61,030 bases of DNA from a virus (IMGVR_UViG_3300030099_002804:1-61030); one strand, 5' to 3'. Numbered from the stretch's first letter, positions 21,040-28,447 are shown. Made by a program: numbers and translations. The notes: generated by a model not told the origin, from the sequence alone.

Positions 21040-21161
21040 GCATGGGCTGGATGAATAATAAGAGCGAGCAAGAGCATGAGTACTACGAGTCTGAGCCTGT
21101 GTATAATTCCGCAGGGATTAAAGTAGGCGCAATCATAGTCCGAAAGGAGGATTCAGAATGA
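21036..21161 (+). CDS. 41-residue unknown protein
   Basis: MSMGWMNNKSEQEHEYYESE, then PVYNSAGIKVGAIIVRKEDS E. Starts in an ATGA overlap and ends in another one preceded by AAAGGAGG, so it is well placed in the operon although too short to classify. Confidence 0.55.
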   Translation: MSMGWMNNKSEQEHEYYESEPVYNSAGIKVGAIIVRKEDSE

Positions 21162-21304
21162 GTTACTGGGGAACCGCATACTCGCAGGTCAAGCAAGCAT
21201 TCAAGTGCCGCAGGTGCGGCGAGATTGGATTGCGATACGCACATGAAAAATGCGAATGCCAAAGTATAAGTAGGGGCAACCCCTATATCAAATCGGAGCA
21301 GTGA
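21158..21304 (+). CDS. 48-residue zinc-finger-like protein
   Basis: MSYWGTAYSQVKQAFKCRRC, then GEIGLRYAHEKCECQSISRG, NPYIKSEQ. CRRC plus CEC make a possible zinc site. Strong GGAGG before the ATG. The last 13 codons contain the internal promoter at 21263, which serves the next gene. Confidence 0.6.
   Translation: MSYWGTAYSQVKQAFKCRRCGEIGLRYAHEKCECQSISRGNPYIKSEQ
21263..21290 (+). promoter_or_regulatory. internal promoter in coding sequence: TATAAGTA with GGGGC-CCCC repeat
   Basis: AGTATAAGTAGGGGCAACCC then CTATATCA; same plan as 18331 with GGGG-CAA-CCCC. It lies in the end of the 21158 gene and would start transcripts just before the ATG at 21309. Confidence 0.7.
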
Positions 21305-21308
21305 TACA

Positions 21309-21557
21309 ATGGATAAACTGAAGAATGCAAAACTAATACTAGAAGAATACAAGCGAGCGATTAACCCGATACTCGACCACTTTGAAAGTGCGAGTATCAA
21401 GTCGCTACGCTTGAAGCAAGGCAACATGCTGACATCTGAAGAGTATCATTACTTAGACCAACGCATAGCGGAGGCTGAGTCAATACTTAGAGGCGTGTTG
21501 AATGACTACGAAGAATTGATGTACGAAGCATTAGATGAGAAGGAGGACTTGGAATGA
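21309..21557 (+). CDS. 82-residue helical/coiled-coil protein
   Basis: MDKLKNAKLILEEYKRAINP, then LRLKQGNMLTSEEYHYLDQR and a long acidic helix to the end. Predicted all-helical; may oligomerise. ATGA overlap with the next gene. No family recognised. Confidence 0.7.
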   Translation: MDKLKNAKLILEEYKRAINPILDHFESASIKSLRLKQGNMLTSEEYHYLDQRIAEAESILRGVLNDYEELMYEALDEKEDLE

Positions 21558-21778
21558 ATGACGAAATAAAAAATAAAATTATGGAAACACTGAACGCAAG
21601 GGACAAGACAGTGGGATTGGGTAGCGGAGGCGAAGTACATTACTTGTGCGGTGCTATGGAAATGTATCTGCTACTGAACCCCGAATCAGAAAAGGATGGG
21701 TCTTGGTGCCCGCCATCATGGGTGATACCCATTCTGAGTGGAGATAGCCCTTTACAGGCATGGAGGAATAAACAATGA
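21554..21778 (+). CDS. 74-residue unknown protein
   Basis: MNDEIKNKIMETLNARDKTV then GSGGEVHYLCGAMEMYLLLN and PPSWVIPILSGDSPLQAWRN. Start follows GGAGG and overlaps the upstream stop. No motif recognised. Confidence 0.65.
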   Translation: MNDEIKNKIMETLNARDKTVGLGSGGEVHYLCGAMEMYLLLNPESEKDGSWCPPSWVIPILSGDSPLQAWRNKQ

Positions 21779-22110
21779 GAACATTATACGGAACCGATAG
21801 CAAGCACAGACTGTGGACTAAAACTGAATATGCCGATGGCAGAATCGAGATTCAGATGCAGAAAAGGTTTGGTGGCAAGCCAGTGAAAGTTACACCCTCA
21901 CACAAAAAGGGTTTCGTGTGCTTTGAATCGGGCAACAGTTGTTATCACAGACCAATAGAGTACATCAACTGGACTACGGAAAAACACACCGAGCCGATTT
22001 CGACAGGCTACCAAAGACAACCACCGAGGCCACCGATGTCGGCTCCGGCGTTAGAGTGGCTCATCCGTGAAATAGAAACTTGGAGGGAGGACAGTGGTTC
22101 AACTGAGTAG
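21775..22110 (+). CDS. 111-residue unknown protein
   Basis: MRTLYGTDSKHRLWTKTEYA and a basic beta-rich middle (RIEIQMQKRFGGKPVKVTPS), then a proline-rich linker (YQRQPPRPPMSAP) and an amphipathic C-terminal helix (LEWLIREIETWRED). Possible small DNA/RNA-binding domain with a protein-interaction tail; not recognised. Confidence 0.65.
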   Translation: MRTLYGTDSKHRLWTKTEYADGRIEIQMQKRFGGKPVKVTPSHKKGFVCFESGNSCYHRPIEYINWTTEKHTEPISTGYQRQPPRPPMSAPALEWLIREIETWREDSGSTE

Positions 22111-22381
22111 GTCTAAGATGTGGTGGAGCAAGGAGGACAAGGAATGGTATGTGCAGGTTGCATCAGACCATGAGCGAGCCATGTTCCGCCCCGATTGGTG
22201 GGAGGGAACGGAAAAGGTTCTGAGCAAAGGCTATGATTACAGTAACAAGTACGGCTGGTTCATCATCGTGGGTGTACCAGTCAAGCAGTACTTGAAGCAC
22301 CATCCCGAAGATGTGTACTTGGTACAGGCCGTGTTAGATGAAATCAAAAAGCGTGACGATAGGAGGCGTAAAGAATGTTGA
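22094..22381 (+). CDS. 95-residue unknown protein, probable GTG start
   Basis: GTG at 22094 directly follows GGAGGGAGGACA and overlaps the preceding gene by 17 bases; an ATG at 22118 is the alternative. Reads MVQLSRSKMWWSKEDKEWYV, with GWFIIVGVPVKQYLKHHPED and a basic tail (DEIKKRDDRRRKEC). No family recognised. Confidence 0.6.
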   Translation: MVQLSRSKMWWSKEDKEWYVQVASDHERAMFRPDWWEGTEKVLSKGYDYSNKYGWFIIVGVPVKQYLKHHPEDVYLVQAVLDEIKKRDDRRRKEC

Positions 22382-22632
22382 GTGACCACCAAGATTCAGA
22401 ACACTTCATGGGAGTGCGTAGCGAGGATGAGTTACTAGACATGCTCGACCGAGCCGAGCGCAGGCAGAACAATATGCTGGCCCACCTAAGTATGATTGGC
22501 AATCGCAAAGCAACACCGGCTATACGCAAAAAAAGAATATACTACATGAGGAATTACAAAGCACTTGAGGGCGTAGTAAAGACCCTCCGATGGGCACTTG
22601 GGGACATGAATGTGGAACACCCACTGGAGTGA
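22375..22632 (+). CDS. 85-residue helical protein
   Basis: MLSDHQDSEHFMGVRSEDEL, then LDRAERRQNNMLAHLSMIGN and a basic helix (AIRKKRIYYMRNYKALEGVV). All-helical, likely coiled coil. AGGAGGCG precedes the ATG. Function unknown. Confidence 0.65.
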   Translation: MLSDHQDSEHFMGVRSEDELLDMLDRAERRQNNMLAHLSMIGNRKATPAIRKKRIYYMRNYKALEGVVKTLRWALGDMNVEHPLE

Positions 22633-22641
22633 GCCGGCATC

Positions 22642-22668
22642 GTTAAATACCGGCAACCCCTATAACAA
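22642..22668 (+). promoter_or_regulatory. internal promoter: TTAAATAC plus CGGCAACCCC
   Basis: GTTAAATACCGGCAACCCC then TATAAC: TATA, a weaker CGG/CCCC element and an AT box. It occupies a true intergenic gap of 50 bases before the ATG at 22683. Intermediate between the GGGGC-repeat class and the TATA-GGCG class of the replication genes. Confidence 0.6.
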
Positions 22669-22682
22669 AATGAGGATTTGAT

Positions 22683-22916
22683 ATGAGTAATACATACGAA
22701 ACAGAATATGGAGAAGCGAAGGCCGAATGGCTGGATGAACCGCAGAAATGGCAAATCAATCTATACCCTAACAGTATAGCAGATAGACGACCACTTTACA
22801 AAGCGGTAACAAAAAGACTACACGAAGATGGATTTACTACATCTATTCTTCAGCAACGCAACAACAAGTTGCGATTCACATGCTGGAAATCAGAAGCAGT
22901 GGAGGCGGGCGAGTGA
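22683..22916 (+). CDS. 77-residue unknown protein
   Basis: MSNTYETEYGEAKAEWLDEP, then WQINLYPNSIADRRPLYKAV, ending LRFTCWKSEAVEAGE. Alternating strands and helices; no motif. Follows its own promoter; its stop overlaps a GTG start of the next gene. Confidence 0.65.
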   Translation: MSNTYETEYGEAKAEWLDEPQKWQINLYPNSIADRRPLYKAVTKRLHEDGFTTSILQQRNNKLRFTCWKSEAVEAGE

Positions 22917-23044
22917 CTAAGCGTATAGTCACCTGCTCATACTGTTGTGAACCAATCACCTTAGAGGAGATTGGTGAAGGCATGTTGAGAGTTTTCAAGA
23001 CCTGCGGTTGTGACCGTGGGCCAATGACACAGGAGATGATGTAA
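22913..23044 (+). CDS. 43-residue zinc-ribbon protein, GTG start
   Basis: GTG within a GTGA overlap, preceded by GGAGGCGGG. Reads MTKRIVTCSYCCEPITLEEI then GEGMLRVFKTCGCDRGPMTQ EMM. CSYC and CGC make the zinc site. Its stop overlaps the next ATG. Function unknown. Confidence 0.6.
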   Translation: MTKRIVTCSYCCEPITLEEIGEGMLRVFKTCGCDRGPMTQEMM

Positions 23045-23310
23045 TGAAAAAGTATAGTGAATATTTAGCAGAAAAATACGAGCCGATGACGGCTGAAGAT
23101 TGGAAAGTTTGGTCTGAGGCCAATGGGACAGGTATGGGAACAGACCACATAGGTCTTGACCAACTTGTTGATGAGATTGCATACCTACGAAGCGTGTTGG
23201 CCGAGTGCTATATGTGGATGGGGCGCAAGGTTCACAGTGGTTCGATTACCAAGAAGTATCAGTGGGCTATGGCCGAGTGCTACCGCATCAGACAGGAGGA
23301 TAAAGAATGA
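23044..23310 (+). CDS. 88-residue unknown protein
   Basis: MKKYSEYLAEKYEPMTAEDW then VWSEANGTGMGTDHIGLDQL and LAECYMWMGRKVHSGSITKK. Helical with many Met, Tyr and Trp. Start overlaps the TAA of the preceding gene (TAATG). No motif. Confidence 0.65.
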   Translation: MKKYSEYLAEKYEPMTAEDWKVWSEANGTGMGTDHIGLDQLVDEIAYLRSVLAECYMWMGRKVHSGSITKKYQWAMAECYRIRQEDKE

Positions 23311-23411
23311 GCGAGATTGTTAGACAGACTATCGTGTTCGCTGACGGGAGCATGGTGATTATGGTTCGCCAACCCGACGGCACATTTAGTTACGAAAGGA
23401 GGCAACGCTGA
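23307..23411 (+). CDS. 34-residue micro-protein
   Basis: MSEIVRQTIVFADGSMVIMV, then RQPDGTFSYERRQR: two beta hairpins by pattern. Preceded by AGGAGG; ATGA overlap at the start and TGATG overlap at the end support it as a real gene despite its size. Confidence 0.5.
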   Translation: MSEIVRQTIVFADGSMVIMVRQPDGTFSYERRQR

Positions 23412-23710
23412 TGGTAGGGACATTGTTACACATACCAGTGGATGCACCAGCAAAGACCATAGTCACTATGCCTATGGGCGCAACACTAGATGATGCGAAT
23501 TACTTTGCGGCAGACCTGTTGGATGCTGAGTACCCACTAGAGATGCACAAGATTGATTCGGAAATCAAGGTGTTCACGCTGGTTCAAGACGGAACATACG
23601 ACTACAATCGAGGACTGACTATTGCATTGGATGAGTTACTGGGAATCAAGGTAGCACTTGAGGGGCCAGTAGTTATCTGCATGATGCCGCCGGAGATGTT
23701 AAGTAGGTGA
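23411..23710 (+). CDS. 99-residue unknown protein
   Basis: MVGTLLHIPVDAPAKTIVTM then NYFAADLLDAEYPLEMHKID and LTIALDELLGIKVALEGPVV. Alpha/beta pattern, no catalytic motif. Preceded by GGAGG; the last codons overlap the promoter element at 23699. Confidence 0.65.
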   Translation: MVGTLLHIPVDAPAKTIVTMPMGATLDDANYFAADLLDAEYPLEMHKIDSEIKVFTLVQDGTYDYNRGLTIALDELLGIKVALEGPVVICMMPPEMLSR

Positions 23711-23723
23711 AACCCCTATATCA
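23699..23723 (+). promoter_or_regulatory. internal promoter: TTAAGTAGG plus ACCCCTATAT
   Basis: TTAAGTAGGTGAAACCCC then TATATCAG, a degenerate member of the TATA-GGGG/CCCC-ATATA series, straddling the stop codon of the 23411 gene and serving 23741. Confidence 0.55.
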
Positions 23724-23740
23724 GTTTGGAGAGGAACGAC

Positions 23741-24298
23741 ATGAACATATTTGTTTTAGATAAGAACCCAATACGAGCCGCACATTACTTAGACGATGTT
23801 AGAGTGCCTAAGATGTGCGTGGAAACCGCACAAATGATGGCATCAAGTCTGCGCCGACACGGTGCTACTGATGAGCAGATGCCACTAACACAGAAAGGCA
23901 CACCATACAAAGGCGGTTATCACAACCACCCTTGCACAGTATGGGCTGGCGAATCGCTGGATAACTTTGCTTGGCTGGCTACCCACGGTGCCGCCTTGTG
24001 TGCAGAATACAAAGTGCGCTTCGGTAAAGAACATGCGTGTGAAGGACCGATATGGCAAATGATTGAGTTGGCAGACCAGCATGTATTCTTGCCCGACATC
24101 GGCCTAACGCCATTCGCACAGGCTATGCCGGATGAGTACAAAGACGATGACGAGGTTGTAGCATACCGAAGATATTATCAATCTAAAGCCCATAGCAAGG
24201 GCGGAGTCCGGTACGACAAGAGTACCCACGGCTGGCCCGATTGGTGGGTCGTGGACACGGACTTTCTATACGGAGTAAAATACGAGGTGACAGAATGA
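23741..24298 (+). CDS. conserved phage protein, MNIFVLDKNP family
   Basis: 185 residues from the ATG after GGAGAGG. Begins MNIFVLDKNPIRAAHYLDDV, with KMCVETAQMMASSLR, YHNHPCTVWAGESLDNFAWL and GAALCAEYKVRFGKEHACEG. This is a widespread phage/virus protein whose usual form has a CDKHVVKM segment (here DDVRVPKM). I know of no established function; some annotations suggest DNA-repair links, which I cannot support. It is the only gene in this operon with clear relatives across tailed viruses. Confidence 0.75.
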   Translation: MNIFVLDKNPIRAAHYLDDVRVPKMCVETAQMMASSLRRHGATDEQMPLTQKGTPYKGGYHNHPCTVWAGESLDNFAWLATHGAALCAEYKVRFGKEHACEGPIWQMIELADQHVFLPDIGLTPFAQAMPDEYKDDDEVVAYRRYYQSKAHSKGGVRYDKSTHGWPDWWVVDTDFLYGVKYEVTE

Positions 24299-24516
24299 GT
24301 GACAGAAAATTAGTTGAGGCGGCGAAGCACATACTGAGATATGTGGTGATTAGGAATAATAGCACAATACCATTGACGCTGATGGATGCGGCAAAGGTTA
24401 TCTATTTGGCGGTTGACGAGCATGCGTTAGAGGATGCTTACAATACCTTGCAGATGGAGGAGGCACAACGCTACGATACCGAGCGAATGCGTATCGAGAT
24501 GGGTGATGTACTATGA
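24295..24516 (+). CDS. 73-residue helical protein
   Basis: MSDRKLVEAAKHILRYVVIR then TLMDAAKVIYLAVDEHALED; mostly helical. The ATG at 24295 overlaps the preceding stop (ATGA), so it is preferred over the start at 24241. Function unknown. Confidence 0.65.
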   Translation: MSDRKLVEAAKHILRYVVIRNNSTIPLTLMDAAKVIYLAVDEHALEDAYNTLQMEEAQRYDTERMRIEMGDVL

Positions 24517-24791
24517 TGTCTAACAGGTTACATCGTGGTGGCTACATAAACAAGAAGGATAAACTGATTGAGTTTATCTGTCTTGAGTGCGAGACCTGTC
24601 ACAAGGTTGGTGCTATGGAGGGCTCTCTCAAGGAGATACCTAAAGACAAAGGCGTTCATTTGATGTTCGACCACAAACCAACCGTGATTTACTTCAAGGA
24701 AACTGAGGATGGGAAAAAGTATGAACCGTTGTGCAGACAATGTTCAGACAGGATTTCATTAGTCGTGGTGGAGAAGGCTCAGAAATGTTGA
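24513..24791 (+). CDS. 92-residue zinc-binding protein
   Basis: CLECETCHK at about residues 26-34 and CRQCSDR at about 78-84 make a treble-clef or zinc-ribbon layout with a 45-residue insert; this resembles HNH-like or LIM-like folds but lacks the catalytic His-Asn-His. ATGA overlap at the start. Its TGA is part of the next promoter's TATA region (TTGATATAG). Function unknown. Confidence 0.7.
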   Translation: MMSNRLHRGGYINKKDKLIEFICLECETCHKVGAMEGSLKEIPKDKGVHLMFDHKPTVIYFKETEDGKKYEPLCRQCSDRISLVVVEKAQKC

Positions 24792-24812
24792 TATAGTGGC
24801 GGGCATAAAGAA
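24790..24812 (+). promoter_or_regulatory. promoter, TATA-GTGGCGGG type
   Basis: GATATAGTGGCGGGCATAAA is nearly the same as the element at 33375 and as the late promoter at 10047 (minus). Expected transcription start is about 24819, exactly the first base of the RNA stem described next. Confidence 0.65.
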
Positions 24813-24818
24813 TAGAAT

Positions 24819-24914
24819 GGAGCAGGGTCGAGATTTTGTGTGTTTCTCCCATCTAATTTAGATGGTTCCTCAAGGTTGCTTGCTTCGTTCCTTTCCCTCG
24901 GCCCTGCCCCACTA
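24819..24914 (+). ncRNA. putative structured RNA with long closing stem
   Basis: The 5' end GGAGCAGGGTCGAG (24819-24832) pairs with CTCGGCCCTGCCCC (24897-24910): 13 of 14 positions, including one wobble. Inside lie GAGA...TCTC (24829-24848), a perfect CCATC-taattta-GATGG hairpin with a 7-base loop (about 24849-24865) and AAGG...CCTT (24873-24894). The layout is a multi-branched RNA of about 95 bases, cloverleaf-like. It lacks the tRNA T-loop GTTCRA sequence and a U before the anticodon position. No gene fits in the 158-base gap. An outer pairing TTGATATAGTGG / CCACTATTCAA also exists. Confidence 0.6.
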
Positions 24915-24949
24915 TTCAACAAGCAACCAATTACCGTAGGTGATATACT

Positions 24950-25255
24950 ATGAGAAGAAAACAATTACATATTTTTGCAGACAAGGTGGCGGCTATGCTT
25001 TTGGAGAACCCAAAGGGATTGTCGTCATACGAGATATACAATAGACTTGCTGACGATAGAAGCAACATGAGATGGCTACCAGCACGAAACACCATAGGCT
25101 CACGCCTGTCAAACATTATTGGTGTGGAACAGGTAGGCCAATCATTCGAGGCATTCCGGGCACACGACTTGGCTCCCGGCAGACAGGTTGTGTTATGGAG
25201 ATTAGACATAGAGCGATTCAATGAGTGGAGGTTTGGTAATGAGCCAACTCGGTGA
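24950..25255 (+). CDS. winged-helix-like DNA-binding protein
   Basis: 101 residues. MRRKQLHIFADKVAAMLLEN, then PKGLSSYEIYNRLADDRSNM with the helix-turn-helix core and a wing of the type SRLSNIIGVEQVG. Pattern shared with the small proteins at 28444, 30165 and 32002 (helix, xLSxxxIxxxL, then a short strand pair). Probably regulates virus genes or assists replication. AGGTGATA precedes the ATG. Confidence 0.65.
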   Translation: MRRKQLHIFADKVAAMLLENPKGLSSYEIYNRLADDRSNMRWLPARNTIGSRLSNIIGVEQVGQSFEAFRAHDLAPGRQVVLWRLDIERFNEWRFGNEPTR

Positions 25256-26021
25256 ACCATTAGTGGTGAATCTATCCGACATTGACTTTGTGACTACTAA
25301 GCCATACACTCGCAACGCTAGAGGCGAGTTAGTACAGATACCGTACATAGAGATTAAGGTCAACAAAAAGTTACCTAAGTTTATGATGATAGGCAAAGGT
25401 CTGATGTGGTCGTACTTAGATGCACTGTTTGAAGATGACCCGCTACCTAGAGGCCCGGTCAACGAGGACATATTCGCACCGAAGGTGGATGGTCCGTCAC
25501 TGTATTCGCTACTCAACTCATTTACCCAAGAGGTAAAGGATGAGGGAACAGACTACATTGTGATGTATCATAACGATTTTGTAGTCACATACTTTGAGTC
25601 ATTCAATGCCTCGGTGTTGTCGGACATCAATGTTTTGGCTGAGGGGCTGGCGCAACTGTGCCCAAAGCCTGTCGAAAAAAGACCATTCGTGTATAAGTCT
25701 AGTAAAGTTACCATTAGACCATCACTTATGATGCCTATTAACGGGTGCTTGCTCGAAGTAATTGACATCGGGCAACGCTGGTATTACCGACTGACCGCAC
25801 AGGCTGGCAATAATGTGCTTATATCGCTGATACAACCTACTACCACCAAGAAGAATGACAAGGGTGAAACATTTGCTAAACTACAATCGCTGATTGGTAT
25901 AGCATCAAGAGTGAATGTGTTGCATATTGACGGCCACCACTTAGGAACACCTATGACTAACAAGGGTATGAGGACTAATGAGATTGATGCGATTCTATAC
26001 AGAAGGGGGTTGACTATTTAA
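25239..26021 (+). CDS. 260-residue unknown protein
   Basis: Start at the ATG after GGAGGTTTGGTA, inside the end of the preceding gene. Mixed alpha/beta: LGEPLVVNLSDIDFVTTKPY, TDYIVMYHNDFVVTYFESFN, INGCLLEVIDIGQRWYYRLT. No catalytic or binding motif recognised. Located before the AT-rich candidate origin. Confidence 0.7.
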   Translation: MSQLGEPLVVNLSDIDFVTTKPYTRNARGELVQIPYIEIKVNKKLPKFMMIGKGLMWSYLDALFEDDPLPRGPVNEDIFAPKVDGPSLYSLLNSFTQEVKDEGTDYIVMYHNDFVVTYFESFNASVLSDINVLAEGLAQLCPKPVEKRPFVYKSSKVTIRPSLMMPINGCLLEVIDIGQRWYYRLTAQAGNNVLISLIQPTTTKKNDKGETFAKLQSLIGIASRVNVLHIDGHHLGTPMTNKGMRTNEIDAILYRRGLTI

Positions 26022-26280
26022 CTTTGACTGAATTAATTTTATTATTTCAGTAACTACAAAATTAATTAAATGGGGCACTGCTCGCATGTTGGCCGAATTA
26101 ATTTATTTCTTCAAAGGCATTTATACAAAGGGGCGTAATACTATACTACTAACCTATGATATATACTTAATATAATGTTAAATGTTCTAAGGGAAATAAA
26201 TTAATTAGCGCAATATCCACGCAGTAATTCGTTTATTTAATTTTACGATTACAAAATTAATAGAATTAATTCAACAACAG
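26022..26280. other. AT-rich intergenic region, candidate replication origin
   Basis: Gene-free and very AT-rich. It contains repeats: ACAAAATTAATTAA (about 26056) and ACAAAATTAATAGAATTAAT (about 26250), GAATTAATTT at 26031 and 26095, AAATTAATTAG at about 26205, and two similar arms (TTTTATTATTTCAGTAACTA and TTTAATTTTACGATTACAAA). It stands immediately before the AAA+ helicase-like and replisome genes. An easily melted region with repeats is what an origin needs, but no known initiator site is seen. Confidence 0.5.
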
Positions 26281-26306
26281 TTAAATACTGACGACGGATT
26301 AGTGAT
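26281..26306 (+). promoter_or_regulatory. promoter of replication operon
   Basis: GTTAAATACTGACGACGG: TATA-like TTAAATA about 26 bases before the ATG at 26311, predicting a leaderless mRNA. Similar to 39402 (ATATATACTGACGAAC). Confidence 0.6.
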
Positions 26307-26310
26307 TATT

Positions 26311-27126
26311 ATGAGAACGAAGTACGATACAATAGACATATACCACGACGAACCGCTACCAAAACTAGGCGGTGTAGTGGTATTTACTGAGAATGAATAC
26401 GGAATGGCATCACTGTTGGCAGGGACAACTATCATTGGTGATAGGGAACCCGATGCAATAGTGATGAGTCATCTTCTGAGCGAGTTGGCTTTCAACGCCG
26501 CACCGAAGATGGCTAGAGTAGGTTGGGAAATCTATTTTGAAAAGAACCATGCTGGTGATACCATAGCATTTGTTATGCTCACCAACTGGCCTAATGTTCA
26601 ACTGTTCCCGCCGGAATCAAGCAAGGCTACATGGATTTACACATACCCTACTGTTAGGGATTTGGTGATTAGCCTACAGGAATTAGGCGCAGAAGAGTTG
26701 CGCTTTTTGTCAAGCACCACTATACATGAGGCTCTTGACAATGATACCTACGCCCTGCTCTCTCCAAAGACCATAAAGAATTATGTGTATGGTAGTGACA
26801 GTAACGAGGATGATAACCTATTCTTCTCTCCGCCAACATGGTTATTCCCATACTTGGCGCACAAGATAGGTTACGATAGAGCCGAGATTATCATGTCCGG
26901 TTGTGATGATGATAAGAAGGTTGATGATGTGGCGGGCTGGACTTTGGCTGGCTACTTATCTGACTACATGGGCAACAAGTTACTCAAGCGTGACTACAAC
27001 AAGATAGTCAAAGACTTCAACAAACTCATGCAAAAGCATGAGAAGATGCACGATGACATGGTTGAGAACATGAAGGCAGTTAGTGAGGCACAGACTATGG
27101 CACCAAGCGAACATATGTGGGGTTGA
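26311..27126 (+). CDS. 271-residue unknown protein of replication module
   Basis: MRTKYDTIDIYHDEPLPKLG; a GTG at 26302 is an alternative start. Alpha/beta N-terminal two-thirds with MARVGWEIYFEKNHAGDTIA and FPPESSKATWIYTYPTVRDL, then a helical C-terminus with a coiled coil (FNKLMQKHEKMHDDMVENMK). Five bases before the helicase-like gene, so probably cotranscribed and functionally linked, perhaps as an initiation or loading factor (inference). It shares an overall look with the 25239 and 30811 products but no clear motif. Confidence 0.75.
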   Translation: MRTKYDTIDIYHDEPLPKLGGVVVFTENEYGMASLLAGTTIIGDREPDAIVMSHLLSELAFNAAPKMARVGWEIYFEKNHAGDTIAFVMLTNWPNVQLFPPESSKATWIYTYPTVRDLVISLQELGAEELRFLSSTTIHEALDNDTYALLSPKTIKNYVYGSDSNEDDNLFFSPPTWLFPYLAHKIGYDRAEIIMSGCDDDKKVDDVAGWTLAGYLSDYMGNKLLKRDYNKIVKDFNKLMQKHEKMHDDMVENMKAVSEAQTMAPSEHMWG

Positions 27127-27130
27127 TACA

Positions 27131-28447
27131 ATGAACATTTTTGAAACAATGCAAGATTATGTGGACAGGAACCACTACATTGATGTGGCAGATAAGATAC
27201 CAGTGTTTCTATGTTCGATAGGCACACACATATTCAACGGACTAAACAAGTGTGGAACCTGTCCTTTCATACCTGTTGGTGATGATGAAGAAGGATTTGC
27301 CATAGACTCCTGTATTCTAAGGCACGATAAAGCCCCGTTATACACCCCTATGAGCCATGTAGCAGACACTAGGCTACATATCCTCATGCGGGGTATGAAA
27401 GGCTCGGGAAAGTCCGTTCTAATCAATTTATTTTTGGCACCGGGAACAGGGTTGCTTAACAACCCTCTCAATGCCGCAATAGGTATGGCTTTCAGAACGG
27501 ACATCGGCCCTAACTCTATTACCGAAGCAGGTATGTTTGGGTCTGTCAATGAAGAAGGTGAAATCATGGGCCGACCATTGGCCCGTGAAATGTGCGGTGG
27601 GTTCCTCGGGTTCGAGGAGTTTTCCTCACTGGTTGATGCCGCCAAGAAAGACCATAGCACAGACATGACTAACCAAATGCTAACAAGCGTTGACAATGGT
27701 CGTGTCAAGAAGGCTATGCGAGCAGGGTGGGTTGAATATACTACTCGCTATACTCTATGGGCTGGAACCCAGCCGGGCCGATTCGAGATGGAGTCCGGTA
27801 TGGATAGGAGATTCTTCATCATTGACATTGACATGAATCCCGAGAAGGAGATACTATTCAAAAAGGCACAGGCTAAACAGGCTAGTATGTCCAACATGGA
27901 GCGACTAGAGTTAGCCGATATTGCTATCAAGATTAAGGACTTCTTTACCGAGAGGGCTATGGAGGTTATCATGAACCCACCTACCGGACTATGGTTCGAT
28001 GATGAGTTTAACGAGTGGCTTTTCAAGCCCGAAGTCCGTAGCCATGAGGCGGATTTATTCCGCAGATTGGCTATCGGCTATGCCATCATGTCACCCGACT
28101 ATGTAGGCGGTGACAAGTTGGCAATAAAAATGACTCCACAACTAAGGCAAATATTAGACGACTGTTTGAAGATGCGCCGTAATGTTATGGATGGCGACTT
28201 GCTTCTCATCAAGACGGCGTTTTGGAATACCCAAATGTCAAGAAGCAACCTGTTGAAAGAAGTATCACGCATGATTACTAATGGTGACTACCAAGCGGCG
28301 AAGCGTTGGGTGGAGGATAACCTTATCATTCAGCCGTGGTATAGCGAAGAACGGAGTGCCTCAAGTGGTCGAGGCCGAAAGGGTGTGTCCGTGTTTATCG
28401 GATATGAACCCAAGACCATAGACGCAAAGGCGGTGAAACTAGAATGA
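27131..28447 (+). CDS. MCM-like AAA+ ATPase, probable replicative helicase
   Basis: 438 residues. N-terminal Cys cluster (CSIGTHIFNGLNKCGTC plus a later C) may bind zinc. AAA+ core: Walker A GMKGSGKS (about residues 95-102), Walker B GFLGFEEF (about 157-164) and a sensor/arginine region AGTQPGRFEMESGMDRRF, which resembles the MCM pattern ANPxxGR...LSRFD. A C-terminal winged-helix-like part follows (SRSNLLKEVSRMITNGDYQA). It would unwind DNA at the fork. The Lys and Glu catalytic residues are present. The assignment to MCM rather than another helicase clade is an inference. Confidence 0.75.
   Translation: MNIFETMQDYVDRNHYIDVADKIPVFLCSIGTHIFNGLNKCGTCPFIPVGDDEEGFAIDSCILRHDKAPLYTPMSHVADTRLHILMRGMKGSGKSVLINLFLAPGTGLLNNPLNAAIGMAFRTDIGPNSITEAGMFGSVNEEGEIMGRPLAREMCGGFLGFEEFSSLVDAAKKDHSTDMTNQMLTSVDNGRVKKAMRAGWVEYTTRYTLWAGTQPGRFEMESGMDRRFFIIDIDMNPEKEILFKKAQAKQASMSNMERLELADIAIKIKDFFTERAMEVIMNPPTGLWFDDEFNEWLFKPEVRSHEADLFRRLAIGYAIMSPDYVGGDKLAIKMTPQLRQILDDCLKMRRNVMDGDLLLIKTAFWNTQMSRSNLLKEVSRMITNGDYQAAKRWVEDNLIIQPWYSEERSASSGRGRKGVSVFIGYEPKTIDAKAVKLE

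Noticed and set aside
24819-24914. A tRNA gene
   Set aside because: The cloverleaf-like plan lacks the T-loop consensus, U before the anticodon position and a normal 7-bp acceptor; better called a structured RNA candidate.
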